Positions 35,248 to 45,529 of a DNA stretch of 64,000 bases are shown one piece after another. The first letter of the stretch is position 1. Each line of letters opens with the position of its first letter. The DNA is taken from the NCBI GenBank assembly GCA_028673005.1, contig CM054116.1:149603173-149667172 (forward strand), read 5' to 3'. The translations under genes and the position numbers were made by a program. This stretch comes from Tanypteryx hageni. Lineage: Eukaryota; Arthropoda; Insecta; Odonata; Petaluridae. The notes beneath the pieces were generated by a model. The model searched no databases. It was not told where the DNA came from and saw nothing but the letters and a program-made list of their open reading frames with translations.

Positions 35248-35333
35248 CGTAGGAAAACTATGGACCCTTGGTGCACTGCACCCCCTGCCATCCACCAAAA
35301 AGGTGATTTGCAGGGTATAATGTAGATGTAGAT
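33061..35333 (+). mobile_element. CR1-like LINE, 5'-truncated
   Basis: Contains the last part of the endonuclease, a whole reverse transcriptase and a 3' tail with GGTGCACTGCACCCCCTGCC and GATTTGCAGGGTATAATGTA, ending in tandem GTAGAT units. Short repeats at the 3' end instead of poly(A) fit the CR1/L2 group. Confidence 0.88.
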
Positions 35334-35479
35334 GTGCCATCTTTCTATAAAAATCATTTGCGATGGCCCCGTTAACCTCGGGAGTATGATCGCCTCTGTG
35401 CCATGAGCTTCGACAAGATCATAAGAATCGCATCACTGAAAAGGAAGACTTTCAAGTATCGGCGTGCAATATACGGGCA

Positions 35480-35576
35480 TACTATTCTTGATAATGATGG
35501 TTGCTGGAAATCATATTACAAGACTGCTTTCTGTCCAACAGGTATAAATAAACTGATGTGGGCAACACATGACTTT
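35480..35576 (+). pseudogene. Tc1 transposase C-terminal fragment
   Basis: TILDNDGCWKSYYKTAF and CPTGINKLMWATH match the C-terminal end of the relic at 24612-24708, nearly base for base, and the piece runs into an R1 copy at the same base. Confidence 0.85.
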
Positions 35577-36157
35577 CTCCATATTTATATGGCAAATTAC
35601 ATGTTGTTAGCTCTGGGATCGTTGTCAATATTTACTTCCAGTTGACGATTAAGAAAAGAAAAAGGGGCGTTACTAAGACGTAACTAAGCGTCAATTGCTA
35701 ACAATAGTCTTCGGTAGGTGACATGGTGGTGGCAGCTAAAAATATTAGATATCTCTTAAACAATGCATTATCTGGAAAGATGTACCAATCAAAGGTTGTA
35801 GAAAACAAAATTTCCTACAACTTTTATTCTAATACATTTTTACCTTTATCAAATATTAAAGCAAATATTTCAAAATAACGGATAAGTGACAAGAGTAAAC
35901 ACCCACTTCCGATTTTTACCAAAAACTAATCAGATCTTTTAACTTTTATTAAAATGTTAAATATAAAATTTGGCGTTGATCTGATTAACAGTTTTTGAGT
36001 TAGAGCGCCCACAAAAATCTATCACAGACAGACATCATCGAGAAAATAGTCAAAACGTGTCCAGGTGACCTCAAAACATGTATTTCCGTTGAAATGTCGA
36101 ATTCGATTTTTTTCATGAAAACAATACTTTCTCTATACTACGTATATGGAGAAAGTA
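35573..36157 (-). mobile_element. R1 family repeat, full length
   Basis: From GACTTTCTCCATATTTATAT to ACTACGTATATGGAGAAAGT in reverse. Flank 36158-36302 equals 31601-31735. Confidence 0.88.
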
Positions 36158-36302
36158 ATAGAAAACTGGGTAAAATATATGTTACTTAGAATAGTACTAG
36201 GATCAGCCACAGTGAAAAACATTAAAATATTCCAACCAGGGAATTATGGGCTTTTAAGGACCCGTCCATAAATGACGTCACGCAATTTTGGCGTATTTTT
36301 GA

Positions 36303-37733
36303 CCCTAAGCAACCAAAAAATTCGCTAAATAAAACGAAAAATGTATACAGGCGCTAGTCAATTCCATTCTAACTCTCACAAGCATATTTTCGCGCTGTTG
36401 AAATGTTTACAGATAAATTTCCTATCCTAGGTATTGCTTCTCCGACATACGTGATAGGTGCTGCCTCTCATGTCGTTAAGTGGTACTAATAATAAGAACC
36501 TCGAAGTTTTCAAGACGTGGCAAGAAGGAAGTGTAGGCCTATTGAAAGATCACGTGAATATTTGTTGTCATTTTGATCAGAAGGATAGTAACTTATCGTT
36601 TATCAAAGTCGTTGTAGATGCATTATAGATGGTTAATCTTGTCTTTTCATGGATGGTGAATTGTATATCCTGTAAAGTCACATCGTCGAAGACTAGTATT
36701 CCGACAGTTATATGTTTTGATGAGTCCCATGAAATCCTTATACAACGACCCGATGTGGTATAGAGGTTAGTAAATTACGTCGTGTTGCCGGTGTTAATCT
36801 CAACTGGTGAGCAAAATTGATTGGAGTAACTTTCTTTGTTTAAATTGCAAGCCCTACCTATTCCCCCTTATATCCATCATTTAATTAGACTCCTGTTATT
36901 TTCCTCTGGACCTCGCAGCGAAGAAGTTGTTTACATATTTTGTGACTCGTGTAAATCGCATGTCTTGTAAATCTGGTCTTTATACGTACAACGTGATGTT
37001 TATAATTTTGCTCGTATTGCGTAGAAATGATTAGCTGACGATGAGGAAATTACTTATGTTGAAGGCAGGAATTTAGAAGCAGATTTTTCATAATCGAGTG
37101 GCCATGAATTAGTTTTGAGCAAATTGCTGACAAAAATTCCCAGTGATAAGTTGTCCTAAAGGAAAAGCTGTCATCTACCCATCGTCATAGGATTAGCTTA
37201 CAGCAACAGTGTGTAGGAAATGTAACATCATGCATTTGTTAGTTGTAAAAACATTAATTCCTAGTTGTGAAATTCATTCATAAAATTCAGGTCTCTTTAA
37301 GGCTTTGTCAATTTTTGTGTTACATTTATTACGAATTCCCGAAAATTAGTTGTTAATAAAAGATTTCTAATTTCAAACCGACTATAAGCAAACCAAAATT
37401 TTGGGTAACACTTTTTAATCTTTGTTAAAACAGCTATTTTTTATGCGTAAGAACTTGAATTTTGCCTCACATTTTTTAATTATTGAGAGAAGCAAGGAAA
37501 GTTTTATATAAACGTTTTCATTTCCTCAATAAAATTTACCTGATACGTTCGAAAATCTTGGTTCAGCACAACTTGACCCATGGGTACCAGGAATAGCTCA
37601 CAACATATGTAAACGATGTAATGAAAATTAATTTAATCCTTGGCAATGGTTTTTCAGTTTTTCTATTTTCTGACATCTATAACTTATATAAAGAAGTTAG
37701 TGCAATATTGACGAGATATCTTCCATTTTACAG
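36303..37733. other. AT-rich intergenic or intronic DNA
   Basis: No repeat family and no confident exon. It may be an intron of the zinc-finger locus. Confidence 0.4.
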
Positions 37734-37809
37734 GTATTGTGACCAGATGGATGTTATTATTTCGGAGGAATAAATTGTCCCCATAGAAGATTCTCGGCAG
37801 CCAAACATG
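37734..37809 (+). CDS. Possible acidic exon, contains a stop
   Basis: It lies between TTCCATTTTACAG and ATG|GTAAGT, both strong splice sites. The frame that fits reads YCDQMDVIISEE, stop, IVPIEDSRQPNM. The style (MDVI...EE...) resembles the acidic exons at 47.9, 48.6 and 62.4 kb, but a TAA breaks it. It may be a decayed exon or chance. Confidence 0.35.
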
Positions 37810-38085
37810 GTAAGTAAAATGAAACAAAAATTAGTTTGTTAAACTGCGAATAATTTGGCGGAATTCCACTTTGCTGGTATAGCCCTTAATTACATTATCA
37901 ACATTAAAAAGATTGTACTTATGGTGGTTACTAGGCATTCTTTAGAAAAGTAAACAAAATGCGAATGATGGCATGCAAACATTCGAGGCAGAGTCGATCT
38001 TTTTGATTTACGTTTTCATGTCAAATCAAATTAGGAGTTAATAAAACTCTCGGAGGAAAATGTTTGAATTATTGTTTAGTTTAAA

Positions 38086-39670
38086 GCCGTGGTTCTCAAT
38101 GTAGGAGGCGCATCTGGTTGCCAGGGGAGGCGCGAGATTTGTCACAAATCGGACGGCTAGATATGAGGGAAATTTTTTTCTGTGTTGAAATATAACACAG
38201 TTTTTTTCGACCCACAAAACTAACAATAGTCTTTGGTAATACTCTATGTCCTATTAACCAATATATAATTAACTTGTAAATTTTTTATATTTTACTGTAA
38301 ATTTTATTTTATTTAATTTCTTTTAATACATAAATATTATCAAGGGTTAAATGTAAGAAGGGACTATATAGTCTCTTTTTCGCCCTAAATAAAGTCGTCT
38401 GTCTCACTCAGAGATTTCCTTCCTTTAATACTTTGCGTATATAAATGAACACTCTGTGAGATATTCAATTGGAAAAGAAATGAGAAGATTTAGTAATTTG
38501 TAAGTCTTTTAAAAATAATTCCACTTCTGAAGAACTATTCAAAATAATTGACCAATTTTTCATAGAAAATGAGTTAATCTGGGAAAACTGTATTGGCTTG
38601 TGCACAGATGGAGCGCCAAGCGCTGCAGTGGTTCATAGCGGACTTCGAGTGTTAATTAAACAAAAAGCAAAAAAATGCAATCTGGACACGTTGCATGTTA
38701 CATAGGGAAGTATTTAGCATGAAAACATTTGAGCTCGGAATTAAACGAAAATTTTCAGAAATTTGTACATATTGTCAATTATATAAAAACACGTCTGCCA
38801 AAAGCTAGAATGTTTGCTGAATTATGAGAATATATGTACTTTGAGCATACAGATTTGTTCTTTTATTGTGGAGTGCGATGAGTTTTCCTCGTCAAGTTTT
38901 TAAAGCGAGTATTTGAGTTAAGAAATGAAATTGTCACATTTCTTGCCAAAAGCAAAAACGAAGATGCTCACCTTCTAAGTGACGAAAGCTTCGTGCATAA
39001 ATTTGGGTACTTGGTTGATATTTTTGAAAAACTAAACGTGTTATATACATCTATGCAAGGAGTAAAAATTGTAAACTTCAGCGATCAAATTAAAGGTTAT
39101 TTTGAAGAAATGTGAGTTATGCGCAGAAAGTTTAACAAATAAAACCCTTTCTACATTCCCACCGCTGAAAAGTGCAACTGACGAACATCCAAGCTCAATT
39201 GAAAGGAAAGTGATGTGTCCATAAAACATTTGAAAAGCTTAGAAAATTATTTCAACAATTACTTTCAAGATATTGATTTAACTAAGTTTAAATGGGTTCA
39301 AAATCCCTTTTCTAATTAGTCAAAGACTGATTTATTGCCTTTAGATGAAGAACAGCTAATAGACTTGTAACACAGTGTCAGATTTTTCAGCCCCATAGAA
39401 TTGTTGAGTTTTGGTTGGAAAGGCATAATGAATATCCGATATTGATGGAGAAGGAGATGAATATACTGCTTCCATTTATTACTTGTGTGAATGTGGATTT
39501 CCTGCTGTGGCAGTATTAAAATCCAAATACCGTTCTAAATTACGAATTGAGGATGATCTTCGAATTGCCTTACCAAATCTGACATCCCACTTTGATAGGC
39601 TTTGTTCTGCTCAATAAGAACATCCCAGACATTATAATTTATTATTTAAAGTTTATGAATGCATATTTTT
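38086..39670 (+). mobile_element. hAT element relic (ZBED/SCAND3-like)
   Basis: The left end GCCGTGGTTCTCAATGTAGG resembles hAT termini (CAGTGGTTCTCAA). A decayed transposase fills 38480-39620. The right end is lost where an R1 copy begins at 39678. Confidence 0.7.
38480..39625 (+). pseudogene. hAT transposase, heavily damaged
   Basis: Recognisable pieces across shifting frames: IDQFFIENELIWENCIGLCTDGAPSAAVV (shown here only as landmark words WENCIGLCTDGA with the catalytic Asp), KFVHIVNYIKTRLPKARMF, FLAKSKNEDAHLLSDESFVH, LVDIFEKLNVLYTSMQG, and near the end KSKYRSKLRIEDDLRIALPN, the hAT dimerisation region. This order matches ZBED5/SCAND3-like hAT transposases. Many stops and frameshifts make it a pseudogene. 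Confidence 0.85.
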
Positions 39671-39677
39671 ACCTGTA

Positions 39678-40155
39678 TTACTTTCTCCATATATGTAGTG
39701 TAGGGGAAGGTATTGTATTCATGAAAAAAATCAAATTCGAGATATCAACGGAAATACATGTTTTAAGGTCCCCTGAACACATTTTGACTATTTTCTCGAT
39801 GATGTCTGTATGTGATAGATTTTTGTGGGCGCTCTAACTCAAAAACTATTAATCAGGTCAATGCAAAATTTTATATTTGACATTTTTATAGAAGTTAGAA
39901 GATCTGATCAGTTTTTGGCAAAAATCGGTAGACTGGAAGTGGGTGTTTACTCTTGTCACTTATCCATTATTTTGAAATATTTGCTTTAATATTTGATAAA
40001 TGTAAAAATGAATTGGAATGAAAGTTGTAGGAAATTTAATTTTCTACAGCCTTTATTTGAAACATTTTTCCATATAATGCATTGTTTAAGAGATATCATA
40101 TATTTTTAGCTGTCACCACCACGCCACCTACCAAAGACTATTGTTAGTAGTTAGT
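39678..40155 (+). mobile_element. R1 family repeat, 3'-truncated
   Basis: From ACTTTCTCCATATATGTAGT through the shared blocks to CCACCTACCAAAGACTATTG. The last 80-100 bases of the consensus are missing. Confidence 0.85.
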
Positions 40156-40440
40156 AATAGAAAATTAATTAAAGCATACCTCGCTTGAGATGAGCAGTAG
40201 TAATATTTGCATTTTAGTTGACAACAATTAAAAAAGTTCTAAGTGAATTACGAGTTTCTGGTTGATTTTCTTGACGATGGTTACTCTTTCGATAAAAATC
40301 TACTGTAGAAAACATTTTATTTGACTAGATTTACAAATTTTTCCTGAAGGCTTTTTTGATGTCATATGTTATGAGATATGACTGAAAGTTCATTTTTGTC
40401 ACCGATAAAGTGCCATTCCTCATTTGTATCATTTTCTTTG
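40156..40440. other. No feature recognised
   Basis: AT-rich spacer between R1 and the SINE. Confidence 0.4.
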
Positions 40441-40858
40441 TGAGGTGTCGGTGGTGCAACGTTTAGGATGCTGGCTGCTATTCGCCTGCTGCTCGAAATA
40501 GAAGTGGGCACGAATCCTGCGAAAGTAGAATTTTTTCTAAGGTCATCCATCCCCCTGTTTGTGATGGTTTGAGGAGACTACGCAAAGTCAGTGTTCTGTC
40601 AATCAGAAGGGACGTTAAGCATTTGGCCCCCTTGGGGCTTTTCTTTAACCCTTAGTTAGTCACGTGAAAAAAAGTTCCGTAATTAGTCGCGTGGGGTCAA
40701 TATGACCCCAAAATAATTTCTTAAGATAAGCAATAATATATTAATTTATTTATATTTTACTGGAAATAAAATCAATCTTACATTATAATACAATTATTTA
40801 TTAATAATTTTTACAATAAACATTGATTAAAATAACTTAAAATATTTTTTTGTATTTT

Positions 40859-41290
40859 CTAATCACTTTCCCTCTTCCCACATTCAATGCACTTCATTAT
40901 CATATGGTCTTTGCAAGTAAAAGCTCCACAATTTCCACATCTAGTGGACACTTTATTGTCCTTATTTCTTGGGCAATGTTCGCATCTTCCTGTTGATAGT
41001 CCCGATCCTGGTGATGGACCTTCCTGCGCAAGTCCCTGTTGAGTGCATATGCGCTTTCGGAGATGCCTAGATATAAACTGACTCTGAGACCTCAAAATCT
41101 GTAGATCCTTTATTAATTCCTTCGATAATGATTTCAAGAAATTTCGCCTTGTCATTTCCTTTTGAACGTTTTGTTTATAAACAATAAAGGCATTTATGGC
41201 AGAAACGTTCAGCTAATAAAAAACACAGCTAACGGCCATCTTTTCGTTCTTCTGCCAACATTATAAGCAGCGCAGAGCTGATCGCACTTT
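40859..41290 (-). pseudogene. piggyBac transposase C-terminal remnant
   Basis: The minus strand reads CDQLCAAYNVGRRTKRWPLA, then in a shifted frame LNVSAINAFIVYKQNVQK, EMTRRNFLKSLSKELIKDLQ and a Cys/His-rich tail CEHCPRNKDNKVSTRCGNC ... CKDHMIMKCIEC. This is the normal end of piggyBac (PGBD-like) transposases, where a cross-brace zinc domain binds the element ends. One frameshift lies near 41215. The catalytic core (three Asp) is absent. Confidence 0.88.
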
Positions 41291-41432
41291 TTGTTGCATT
41301 GTTGCATGAAGGTCGCGTTGAGGGCTTTATTAGTGATAGGACTATTTTTGTGGAGATCGCTCACACTTGTAGGTTAGACATCGGTCGCGGCACGGTCGCT
41401 TTCCGGCCCCCACCTACAGCATGAAGTAGTTT

Positions 41433-41867
41433 ATGGCTGCCCCCAACAAGCAGGAAGATTCAAGCTCACTTCTGCTGTCACCGAGGATTGCCCTCGATGG
41501 GGCTTTGGACAAAAGTTGCCTCCTCAAGCGACCCAAGGGGTTCGTGCCGAGGTCCAAGCGCGTCCTCCCCTATAAGTGTGAACATACTTGGGACTTCTCC
41601 ATAGAAACCCCATTGGAAATAGGATTTTTATATTTTGGTCTAAAACATTCCAACCGTGACCATCATGCGACCGGTAGGAGATCCAAAAACTTTGAAGATT
41701 GCCGATCTCATTCGTGTTCATGCTTATTCCGAAAAATAAGGGAGAAACTCGTGCTAAAAAGGGTGAGCGGTAATGAAAGGCAAACCGCTTTCTTTTATCC
41801 TTTTTGCACATGGATACTAAGAGCTTCATCCAATGAGGGTGATAAAAAAGCTGCCAAAAGTCGCTAG
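41433..41867 (+). other. Unassigned open frame inside piggyBac
   Basis: A 144-codon frame in GC-richer DNA within the piggyBac borders, probably starting at the TTG or nearby. The protein is basic with no recognised domain. The surrounding 41300-41900 DNA is not piggyBac-like and may be captured sequence. Coding is unproven. Confidence 0.25.
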
Positions 41868-42806
41868 AAAGATGTTCCATTTTTGAGAGTATTTCACAAT
41901 AATGACGAAAGCATGTGATAAATAATTACTGTACAGAAAAGGGAATAATATGGATGTAGTTCAACTATAAAATCTAGAAAATAGTTTCAAAAATCATGCA
42001 TCGGTCTTGATAGAATACGTGGAATTCTGCGTCAAAGAAGTCATCCTCGGGTCAATTCTTCGACAGCAATTTCTAGAGAGACCACGTGCGTTTGTTTGTG
42101 ACTTTTATTGCGGGTAGAAAACGGTTGCATGTGTGCGGCTGAAGTAAGAAAACACCCGGAGAATTCCGAAAAGAGGGAAAAGGTACATTGGAGGGGGGAG
42201 AGGGGAGGGGGAGATGGGAGGAAGAAGGGTAACCAACCTATAGTGAAAATTAGAGAAGTAAAAATGTATCATAGGAGAACTAGTGTTAAAACAATGAAAT
42301 ACTGCTTATCAGGAAAATTATTTGTATTTCTGATGTGATAATAATAATCTGTATTGCGTTTAACCCTTCTAGACCAATAGAGAAAAAAGCAACAGGTAGA
42401 GAGATGTCATAATAAAAGCAACTTTTTTAACCTCATATATACATAACAAATGGATACACACCAAAATAGCACATTAAAATAGTTTAATTTTCTCAATAAT
42501 TACAATATTTATACTATATGTATAAATATAAAAATATCAAAAATAACAAATTAAAAAAAACAAAGAAATGCTAATTTCTCTTCTAGAATGTCAGTTTCGA
42601 AGGTAGAACAAGTTTGGGTTAGATTGACAATACATTTCTTTAGATATTGACGAAAAAACATTGCTTGGGGTCATATTGACCCCACGCGACTAATTAAGGG
42701 TTAAGAGTAGGCTAATGCCAGCACCAGGTTTCCCTCCTCACTTGTGATTGTGTTTGGTGTGGTAGGTGTTATGGCTGTGATCATCCAAGAGTTTGATAAG
42801 CCAAAA

Positions 42807-42810
<4 letters not shown>

Positions 42811-42876
<66 letters not shown>
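42811..42876. repeat. (TA)n microsatellite
   Basis: About 32 TA units between the SINE tail and the next Tigger end. Confidence 0.95.
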
Positions 42877-42878
<2 letters not shown>

Positions 42879-43345
42879 TCAAACTCGGCTATAACGAGCG
42901 CCACGGGACCGTTTAGTTTTGCTCGTTATAGCCGTTAAACTTATTATCCGTGAAGGCAAAAGCATGCATGCGTATGGTGAAATAAGACATAAGAAGTAAA
43001 AGTGAATATATAAACAGAAAGTTTATTTAGTAAATTTATGAAAAAACCTAAAAATGAGAATAAACTAGAAAATTTAAAGTAAACATACGTACATATAAAA
43101 TTTACTCACAGCTGCATCCTTAATCACTACCCAAGTCGCACTTCCTCATTTTCTTGTTCGTTGTTAGGATGTTCTCTAGTGCACATAAAATCGCTTCTTT
43201 GTTTTTCCATAAGGTTGAAACCGTAGACGACGATAAATTAAATTTTTTACACACTTCAACATTTTTTTACCACGTTCTAACTCTCGAATAATATCAACCT
43301 TTTCGCGAATAGACAAACACTTCCTTTTATGTACGGACATGTTAC
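42877..43345 (-). mobile_element. Tigger/pogo relic A
   Basis: The border CAGTCAAACTCGGCTATAAC next to TA is a typical pogo/Tigger terminal repeat, partly repeated inverted 40 bases inside (GCTCGTTATAGCCG). On the minus strand from 43340, MSVHKRKCLSIREKVDIIRE then, after a frameshift, VCKKFNLSSSTVSTLWKNKE is the N-terminal CENP-B/psq-type helix-turn-helix. The rest of the transposase is deleted. Confidence 0.8.
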
Positions 43346-43734
43346 TCGTTCAAGGGCAAAATCTCAACTGATTTTTGTGATCAACGCTATGAACTTTCTT
43401 TGCAAACTGTGAGCATACCAATTCCAGGAAGAGTTAATGAGGAGACGGATTAAACGTGGGATTTCCCATCTTTACGTAGGAAAGGGTGTTGGGTGCATTC
43501 GGCTGAGCGACGGGGGTGGGCGCCATTGTACATGCCCTCAGCCCCTTACCCCCTTCCAAACACAACCTCCTGGCTGTAAAAGAGCTGGGGGTTGGGAGGA
43601 GAGGACAAAGGACCTCCGCGAGTGCCACTGTACCTGCAAGTTGGGAATTCTTGGTTTGGACGAAGGGATTATTTTTTAACAACAACGCCGCGGTCTTTAA
43701 CCTCCCCGATGGATAGGGTGTAGAGGCTGGACTC

Positions 43735-44180
43735 AAGAACACAAGGTTACATACCGAACTTGACTCCCCCGAAATCATGCGTCCAGTGATGCCATGCCTT
43801 TCTTTAAATCCTTGCAGCCAACCTTGTGAAGCCTGAAATTCCTCACATTCATCTTGGCTGCAAAGCTCTTGGCCTTATCTTGCAGTGTGGTACCGCTTAT
43901 AGGGATATTTTTTGACCTCATCTCTTTAAACCACATAAACAGAGATTTTTCTAGATCAGCATATCTTCCTGGACACGTCTTCTTTTATGTGCATTCTGGC
44001 CAGCACTTGCATAGTTTTCTCTCACTTGGTCGGATTTGGCCAGAATAGTGCACAGCGTTGTATACGGAATTTTCAACAGGTGCGGATTTTCTTCAGCCTC
44101 ATTTATAATTTTCATTTTATTCTCTACTGTAATTCCTTTTCTTTTTTGAGACATATAATACAAAGGCTGGCGAAACACTG
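43735..44180 (-). pseudogene. Tigger/pogo transposase relic B, N-terminal half
   Basis: MSQKRKGITVENKMKIINEA, IPYTTLCTILAKSDQVRENY (psq-type DNA-binding domain) then RYADLEKSLFMWFKEMRSKN, IPISGTTLQDKAKSFAAKMN (the CENP-B-type second DNA-binding domain). A frameshift separates the two domains near 43960. The DDE domain is absent. Sequence 43346-43734 between the two relics is GC-richer and unassigned. Confidence 0.82.
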
Positions 44181-44274
44181 AGGAGAATGTTCTCGACTGA
44201 TAAAACGCCGTGGATTCCAGTGCACGACTATCCCCTTTCTGAGCCCAAAGTCAGCTTGGCCGATTTTTCTTCTG

Positions 44275-44341
44275 ACTTCCCCTAACTCCCCCTCCTTAGC
44301 TGAGGGCCTTCCCCTAACTCCCCCTCCTAGCTGAGGGCCTT
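44275..44341. repeat. Short tandem duplication
   Basis: CCCCTAACTCCCCCTCC-TAGCTGAGGGCCTT occurs twice in a row with one base difference. Confidence 0.9.
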
Positions 44342-44821
44342 TAAAAAGCAGCACTGATTACTTTGTGTCCGAATCTCAGGCAGAATAAAAGCGTCGCAAA
44401 GAAAACGCATAATGTTTCGTTATTTTTTCCGCAGGATAGAATCTTAAATTGTTACCGGATACCAGCAGATTACATCGCGTTATTTCAACATGACATAATC
44501 CTATAATGATGCAAAATAATAATATGTATGTACAGCACGTAAATACGTACAACCGAGATAAAAGTAGCTGGCGGGAGCGGATGAATGCTACGTATAAATG
44601 TAGTTTACGTATAAGTCAGTTACGCATATATATATATTCTTTCCCTTAAGTCATAAATACTAAATTACATAGGAATAATTTTGAAACAAAAGAAAGTTCT
44701 CGTATGACCAGGAATTTAACTCGTGTCTTCTATATGCCGGTTGGATATTATACTGTTGAACTGTCGTAGCAGATTGATTCTCCCGTTTCTGTTCGTGAGT
44801 GTTTTTCATAGTTTATTAGTA
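44342..44821. other. No gene recognised
   Basis: Spacer of about 480 bases between the tandem duplication and the tRNA-like SINE head. Confidence 0.4.
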
Positions 44822-45440
44822 TTCTCCCACAGTGGTTGAGTGATAGAATATGTGCCCGGAAAGTGGAAGACCCAAATATCAATAATGAGGTCAGGCTCAA
44901 CCCTGTGGTATTTACTCATAATGAAAAAAAGAACTTAGTTATTTCCACGAATTTAATTTTAAACCACTGGTTTCACTACGATCGTAGCATCATCAGGTGT
45001 ATAAAAATCATTCTCCTCTATTTAGCTTACCGAATATTTTGTAAATACTTTGTATCAACATTGTTGTCTTTTGCCCTTTTACCAAGTTTTTGTAACATTT
45101 TGCTACTATGTTGCTTTCGCCTTCTTTTCCCACCCCTTCCTTTTCCCAACCGCTTATTCAATTACCTTCCATTCGTTTTCTTTGTAACCCATCCTGTCTC
45201 CCTCTCCCCCCCCTCATTTTACCCTATATATATGGAACGATTTTTATATTTTGTTTCCTAATGATGCTACAATCGTAGTGAAACCGGTCGTTTAAAATTA
45301 AATTTGTGGAAGTGACTAAGTTCTTTTTTTCATGGAAGACCCAAGTTTGATTCCCAGTCATAACAAAAATTTTTCTCATTTCAAAGTCATTCCCAACTTT
45401 ACAGATTATTCCTGTCTGCATAGGATCTTACGAAGATTTC
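44822..45440 (+). mobile_element. tRNA-Gly-like SINE, split by a foldback element
   Basis: Left part CACAGTGGTTGAGTGATAGA and ATATGTGCCCGGAAAGTGG matches the 5' half of tRNA-Gly (A box TGGTTGAGTGA). Right part from 45335 reads GGAAGACCCAAGTTTGATTC CCAGTC, the anticodon-T-arm side with B box (GTTTGATTCC). With the insert removed the two halves form a continuous tRNA-like head. Confidence 0.72.
44876..45334. mobile_element. Foldback element with 75-bp inverted ends, 11-bp target duplication
   Basis: Flanked on both sides by GGAAGACCCAA (44865-44875 and 45335-45345). Inverted arms: about 44921-44997 and 45256-45334 (ATGAAAAAAAGAACTTAGT... against its reverse). Each arm holds a CTGATGA or CTAATGA word, a CTACGATCGTAG stem and GAAAC on the strand reading outward, similar to a hammerhead core. 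No protein. It may derive from a Penelope-like element terminal repeat. Confidence 0.75.
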
Positions 45441-45529
45441 ATTCCATCAATTACCAAATTACATGAAGATCCAATATAGGAATTTATTCAAATAACACCC
45501 TCTTATTTTTAAACTAGCATAATTGCCCA

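Larger units (their letters stand above)
40649..42700. mobile_element. piggyBac-superfamily element with TTAA duplication
   Basis: The ends are CCCTTAGTTAGTCACGTG (left) and, reversed, CCCTTAATTAGTCGCGTG (right). TTAA flanks both sides (40645-40648 and 42701-42704), the hallmark of piggyBac. Subterminal GGGGTCAATATGACCCC, almost a palindrome, occurs at both ends; at the left it sits 32 bases in, behind a duplicated TTAGTCGCGTGG word. Total 2052 bases. The transposase is reduced to its 3' part and unrelated DNA fills the rest. Confidence 0.92.
40441..42795 (+). mobile_element. SINE-like repeat S1, split by piggyBac
   Basis: Left part 40441-40648: a tRNA-like head (GGTGGTGCAACGTTTAGGAT with an A-box-like word, GGGCACGAATCCTGCG as a B-box-like word) and a body with AGGGACGTTAAGCATTTGGC. 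Right part 42701-42795: GAGTAGGCTAATGCCAGCAC and CAGGTTTCCCTCCTC. A second copy without insertion at 61870-62140 shows the same order (GGAAAGTTAAGCAGTTGGCT then AACAGGTTTCTCTCCTC), which supports that the two parts were once joined. Confidence 0.7.

Noticed and set aside
36480..36630. Third THAP half exon (peptide with ICCHFDQKDS)
   Set aside because: The Cys-His spacing is one residue short and no flanking splice sites were found.
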